Below, one piece after another: positions 61,703-64,000 of a DNA stretch of 64,000 bases. The stretch is from positions 18,977-82,976 of the forward strand of contig JFHF01000037.1 of assembly GCA_000648925.1 (NCBI GenBank). The letters run 5' to 3'. Source of the DNA: Caballeronia jiangsuensis. GTDB lineage: Bacteria > Pseudomonadota > Gammaproteobacteria > Burkholderiales > Burkholderiaceae. The notes beneath the pieces are model-generated. The model did no database searches. It had not been told where the DNA came from and saw nothing but the letters and a program-made list of their open reading frames with translations. A program made the position numbers and the translations under genes. Within the stretch, counting starts at the first letter, position 1. Each line of letters opens with the position of its first letter.

Positions 61703-62017
61703 TTACTTGGCCTCCGCTTCAAAGTTGATTTCCTGGCCGGGCTTCAGGCAGACGTACGCCTTCTTCACGTCCTTGCGCTTACCGTTGAAGCGGCCAAAGC
61801 GCTTGGCTTTGCCCTTCGTGACGAGCACGTTGACGGAATTGACTTCGACCTTGAACAGCAGCTCGACAGCAGCCTTTACTTCCTGCTTCGTGGCGTCCGG
61901 CGCGACTTCGAACACGACTTGCTCGTTCTTGTCGGCAACCAGCGTCGCCTTTTCGGAGATCACCGGAGCGAGCAGAACTTGCATCAAACGATGATCGTTT
62001 TTGCGAATTTCGCTCAT
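61703..62017 (-). CDS. rplW: 50S ribosomal protein L23
   Basis: This 104-residue protein at the tunnel exit binds trigger factor and SRP. LLAPVISEKATLVADKNEQV is the family start. It overlaps the rplD stop by four bases. Confidence 0.98.
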   Translation of the reverse strand: MSEIRKNDHRLMQVLLAPVISEKATLVADKNEQVVFEVAPDATKQEVKAAVELLFKVEVNSVNVLVTKGKAKRFGRFNGKRKDVKKAYVCLKPGQEINFEAEAK

Positions 62018-62634
62018 GACAGCAACTCCTCGATCTGAGCGACCGCAGCCTTCGTGATCAGAATCTTCTTGAAATAGATCAGCGAGAGCGGGTCGGCGTA
62101 ACGCGGCTCGACAACTGCCACGTGGGCCAGGTTGCGCGACGCGAGGTACAGGTTCTCGTCAACCGTATCGGTAATGACCAACACGGATTCGAGACCCATC
62201 GCCTTGAATTTATCGGCCAACAGCTTGGTCTTCGGGGCTTCGAGCGCGAGGTCTTCGACCACCGCGATACGGCCTTCGCGAGCCAGCTGCGAGAAGATCG
62301 AGCAGAGGCCTGCGCGATGCATCTTCTTGTTGACCTTGTGCGAGAAGTTTTCTTCCGGCGAGTTCGGGAAGATACGACCACCGCCACGCCACAACGGGCT
62401 CGACGACATACCGGCACGAGCACGGCCCGTACCCTTCTGACGCCACGGCTTCTTGGTGGTGTGCTTGACCTGCTCGCGGTCCTTCTGCGCGCGGTTGCCG
62501 CTACGTGCGTTCGCCTGATAAGCGACCACGATCTGGTGAATCAAGGCTTCGTTGTAATCGCGACCGAACACGACGTCCGATGCGTTCACGCCAGCGCCTT
62601 CCTGACCATTGGCATTCAGGAGCTTAAGTTCCAT
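62014..62634 (-). CDS. rplD: 50S ribosomal protein L4
   Basis: This 206-residue protein has the extended loop KKPWRQKGTGRARAGMSSSP. In E. coli L4 also represses the S10 operon; whether it does here is unknown. The ATG overlaps the rplC stop by one base (TAATG). Confidence 0.98.
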   Translation of the reverse strand: MELKLLNANGQEGAGVNASDVVFGRDYNEALIHQIVVAYQANARSGNRAQKDREQVKHTTKKPWRQKGTGRARAGMSSSPLWRGGGRIFPNSPEENFSHKVNKKMHRAGLCSIFSQLAREGRIAVVEDLALEAPKTKLLADKFKAMGLESVLVITDTVDENLYLASRNLAHVAVVEPRYADPLSLIYFKKILITKAAVAQIEELLS

Positions 62635-63293
62635 TATTTCGCTCCTTTCACAGCACGCGCCTTGACGGCCGGGGTCACGAAGACCTTGCCGCCCTTCGCA
62701 CCCGGAACTGCACCGCGGACGAGCAGCAGATTGCGCTCAGCGTCGATGCGGGCGATTTCGAGATTTTGAACCGTGACGGTTTCGTCGCCGAGGTGACCCG
62801 TCATGCGCTTGCCTGGGAACACGCGACCCGGATCCTGCGCCATACCGATCGAACCCGGAACGTTGTGCGAACGCGAGTTACCGTGCGTCGCGCGACCCGA
62901 GGCGAAGTTGTAGCGCTTGATCGTGCCGGCGTAGCCCTTACCGATCGACGTGCCTTGCACATCGACCTTCTGGCCGACTTCGAAAATGTCCGTACCGATC
63001 ACGGCGCCGTTCGACAGTTCACCTGCCTTGGCCGTATCGATATGGAATTCCTTGAGGATTTCACCGGCTTGAACACCGGCTTTGGCGAGGTGACCCGCCA
63101 GCGGCTTCGTCACGCGAGATGCGCGGCGAGCACCGAATGCAACCTGAACGGCGGTATAACCATCCGTTTCAACGGTCTTGATCTGCGTCACGCGGTTGTC
63201 CGACACGTCCAGCACGGTGACGGGGATCGAATCCCCTTCAGGCGTGAAGATACGGGTCATGCCAACCTTGCGACCTACGAGTCCAAGGCTCAT
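62634..63293 (-). CDS. rplC: 50S ribosomal protein L3
   Basis: This 219-residue protein starts MSLGLVGRKVGMTRIFTPEG and has the loop FASGRATHGNSRSHNVPGSI. ATG at 63293 is used. It follows a 209-base gap after rpsJ that holds a promoter. Confidence 0.98.
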   Translation of the reverse strand: MSLGLVGRKVGMTRIFTPEGDSIPVTVLDVSDNRVTQIKTVETDGYTAVQVAFGARRASRVTKPLAGHLAKAGVQAGEILKEFHIDTAKAGELSNGAVIGTDIFEVGQKVDVQGTSIGKGYAGTIKRYNFASGRATHGNSRSHNVPGSIGMAQDPGRVFPGKRMTGHLGDETVTVQNLEIARIDAERNLLLVRGAVPGAKGGKVFVTPAVKARAVKGAK

Positions 63294-63400
63294 CGTTTTC
63301 TCCATTCCCAACTGCGATTGGTCGGGGCTGATTTACAAATGCCGGCTTCGTTACGAGAAACTGGGTCGGCTTTCTTGCGTCTCTTTCGTGCGAATAGGCG

Positions 63401-63432
63401 CGAAAAGCCTTGGAGTATAACAAGGCTTTTCG
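63401..63432 (-). repeat. Perfect 12-bp inverted repeat in the rpsJ-rplC gap
   Basis: CGAAAAGCCTTG and CAAGGCTTTTCG flank an eight-base loop in which most of the -10 lies. Confidence 0.88.
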
Positions 63433-63445
63433 AATCCCGCAAGCA
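63411..63445 (-). promoter_or_regulatory. Probable internal promoter of rplC onward
   Basis: The minus strand has TTGCGG, a 17-base spacer and TATACT (loop of the inverted repeat), upstream of rplC by about 120 bases. Confidence 0.6.
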
Positions 63446-63502
63446 ATCAAAGACTTAGCACTTTCTGGCGCACCCGCAGGCACGCCAGACAGCTTTCGGG
63501 AC

Positions 63503-63814
63503 TTACTGCAGCTTAATCTCGACGTCGACGCCAGCGGGCAGATCGAGCTTCATCAGCGCGTCGACGGTCTTGTCCGTCGGATCGACGATGTCCATCAGGC
63601 GCTGGTGCGTACGGATTTCGAGCTGATCGCGCGACGTCTTGTTGACGTGCGGCGAACGCAGGATGTCAAAACGTTGAATACGCGTCGGCAGCGGCACCGG
63701 GCCACGGACGATCGCGCCAGTCCGCTTCGCGGTATCGACGATTTCGGCTGCCGATTGATCGATCAGGCGATAGTCGAAAGCCTTCAGACGAATACGGATT
63801 TTCTGATTCTGCAT
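63503..63814 (-). CDS. rpsJ: 30S ribosomal protein S10 (NusE)
   Basis: This 103-residue protein also serves as NusE in transcription antitermination. MQNQKIRIRLKAFDYRLID and SPHVNKTSRDQLEIRTHQR are universal. It is the first gene of the S10 operon after tuf. Confidence 0.98.
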   Translation of the reverse strand: MQNQKIRIRLKAFDYRLIDQSAAEIVDTAKRTGAIVRGPVPLPTRIQRFDILRSPHVNKTSRDQLEIRTHQRLMDIVDPTDKTVDALMKLDLPAGVDVEIKLQ

Positions 63815-63871
63815 GACGATTCCTTGAAAAGAGCGAGGCGGTATTGCACCGCACATCTGGCAAAAGAGCGT

Positions 63872-63908
63872 GGGACCGGGCGCTCGCTGAGGTCGAGCGT
63901 CCAGTCCC
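63872..63908 (-). other. Strong hairpin between tuf and rpsJ
   Basis: GGGACCGGGCGCTCG and CGAGCGTCCAGTCCC pair over 15 positions with one mismatch and one G-T pair, around a seven-base loop. On the minus strand it is followed by ACGCTCTTTTG, so it could act as a terminator, attenuator or leader structure. It lies about 58 bases before the rpsJ start. Confidence 0.65.
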
Positions 63909-63954
63909 TGTTTTTACAGCATTACTGCAACTTCAATCGAGCAAGCCCGATATC

Positions 63955-64000
63955 TTACTCGATAATCTTTGCCACGACACCGGCGCCGACGGTACGACCA
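63955..64000 (-). CDS. tuf: Elongation factor Tu, C-terminal end only
   Basis: Only the last 14 codons and the stop are inside the window: GRTVGAGVVAKIIE is the invariant EF-Tu C-terminus. EF-Tu brings aminoacyl-tRNA to the ribosome. It stands 140 bases upstream of rpsJ in the usual str-S10 order. Confidence 0.95.
   Translation of the reverse strand, partial: GRTVGAGVVAKIIE

Overview
The window is a GC-rich chromosomal stretch whose proteins and gene order point to a beta-proteobacterium of the Burkholderiaceae, most likely Paraburkholderia or Caballeronia. The evidence is an mla operon with mlaA inside it, pilMN(OP)Q-aroK-aroB-dgt, System II cytochrome c assembly genes, and one long tuf-S10-spc-alpha ribosomal operon. 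Nearly all of it is core genome. No insertion sequence, prophage, tRNA, rRNA or CRISPR array was found.

Region 1-9.4 kb (minus strand): the lipid-asymmetry operon mlaF-E-D-A-C-B, followed downstream by an ABC-2 exporter pair (yadG/yadH-like, yadH cut by the window edge). Then the thiamine operon thiO-S-G-E, led by a clear TPP riboswitch. Region 9.6-12.8 kb (plus strand): an SbmA/BacA-like ABC exporter and a small two-gene cassette (DUF6978-like plus DUF1828/DUF1829) of unknown function, the most accessory-looking part of the window. Region 12.8-20.1 kb (minus strand): glutamate synthase gltB-gltD and, upstream of them, a REP-associated transposase homologue with degenerate catalytic motifs and an AT-hook-like tail. 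Region 20.3-21.7 kb (plus strand): ompW (TTG start) and an ElaB/YqjD-type membrane-anchored protein.

Region 21.7-33.8 kb (minus strand): a run of pilM, pilN, a fused pilO-pilP, pilQ, aroK, aroB, dgt and ugpB-A-E-C-Q (glycerol-3-phosphate uptake), all in one direction with short gaps. Region 34-38.4 kb: mrcA (PBP1A), cyaY (minus strand), lptM and lysA. Region 38.5-44.6 kb (minus strand): msrP-msrQ (periplasmic methionine sulfoxide repair), resB-ccsB (cytochrome c assembly) and a cytochrome c4. Region 44.9-46.8 kb (plus strand): engB and hemB. Region 46.8-49 kb (minus strand): cutA-dsbD.

Region 49.1-64 kb (minus strand): the ribosomal cluster from the 3' end of tuf through rpsJ ... rplQ, including secY, infA, rpmJ and rpoA. 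The gaps rpsJ-rplC (about 210 bp), rpsQ-rplN (about 300 bp) and rpoA-rplQ (about 140 bp) each hold a perfect 12-14 bp inverted repeat wrapped around a good sigma70-like promoter (TTGCRR, 16-17 bp, TATAMT/TAAAAT). This shared design is the most striking non-coding signal in the window. The tuf-rpsJ gap holds a different, longer hairpin.

Start codons were chosen by ribosome-binding sites, overlaps and family length. Family assignments come from recognising motifs and recalled relatives; no database search was run.
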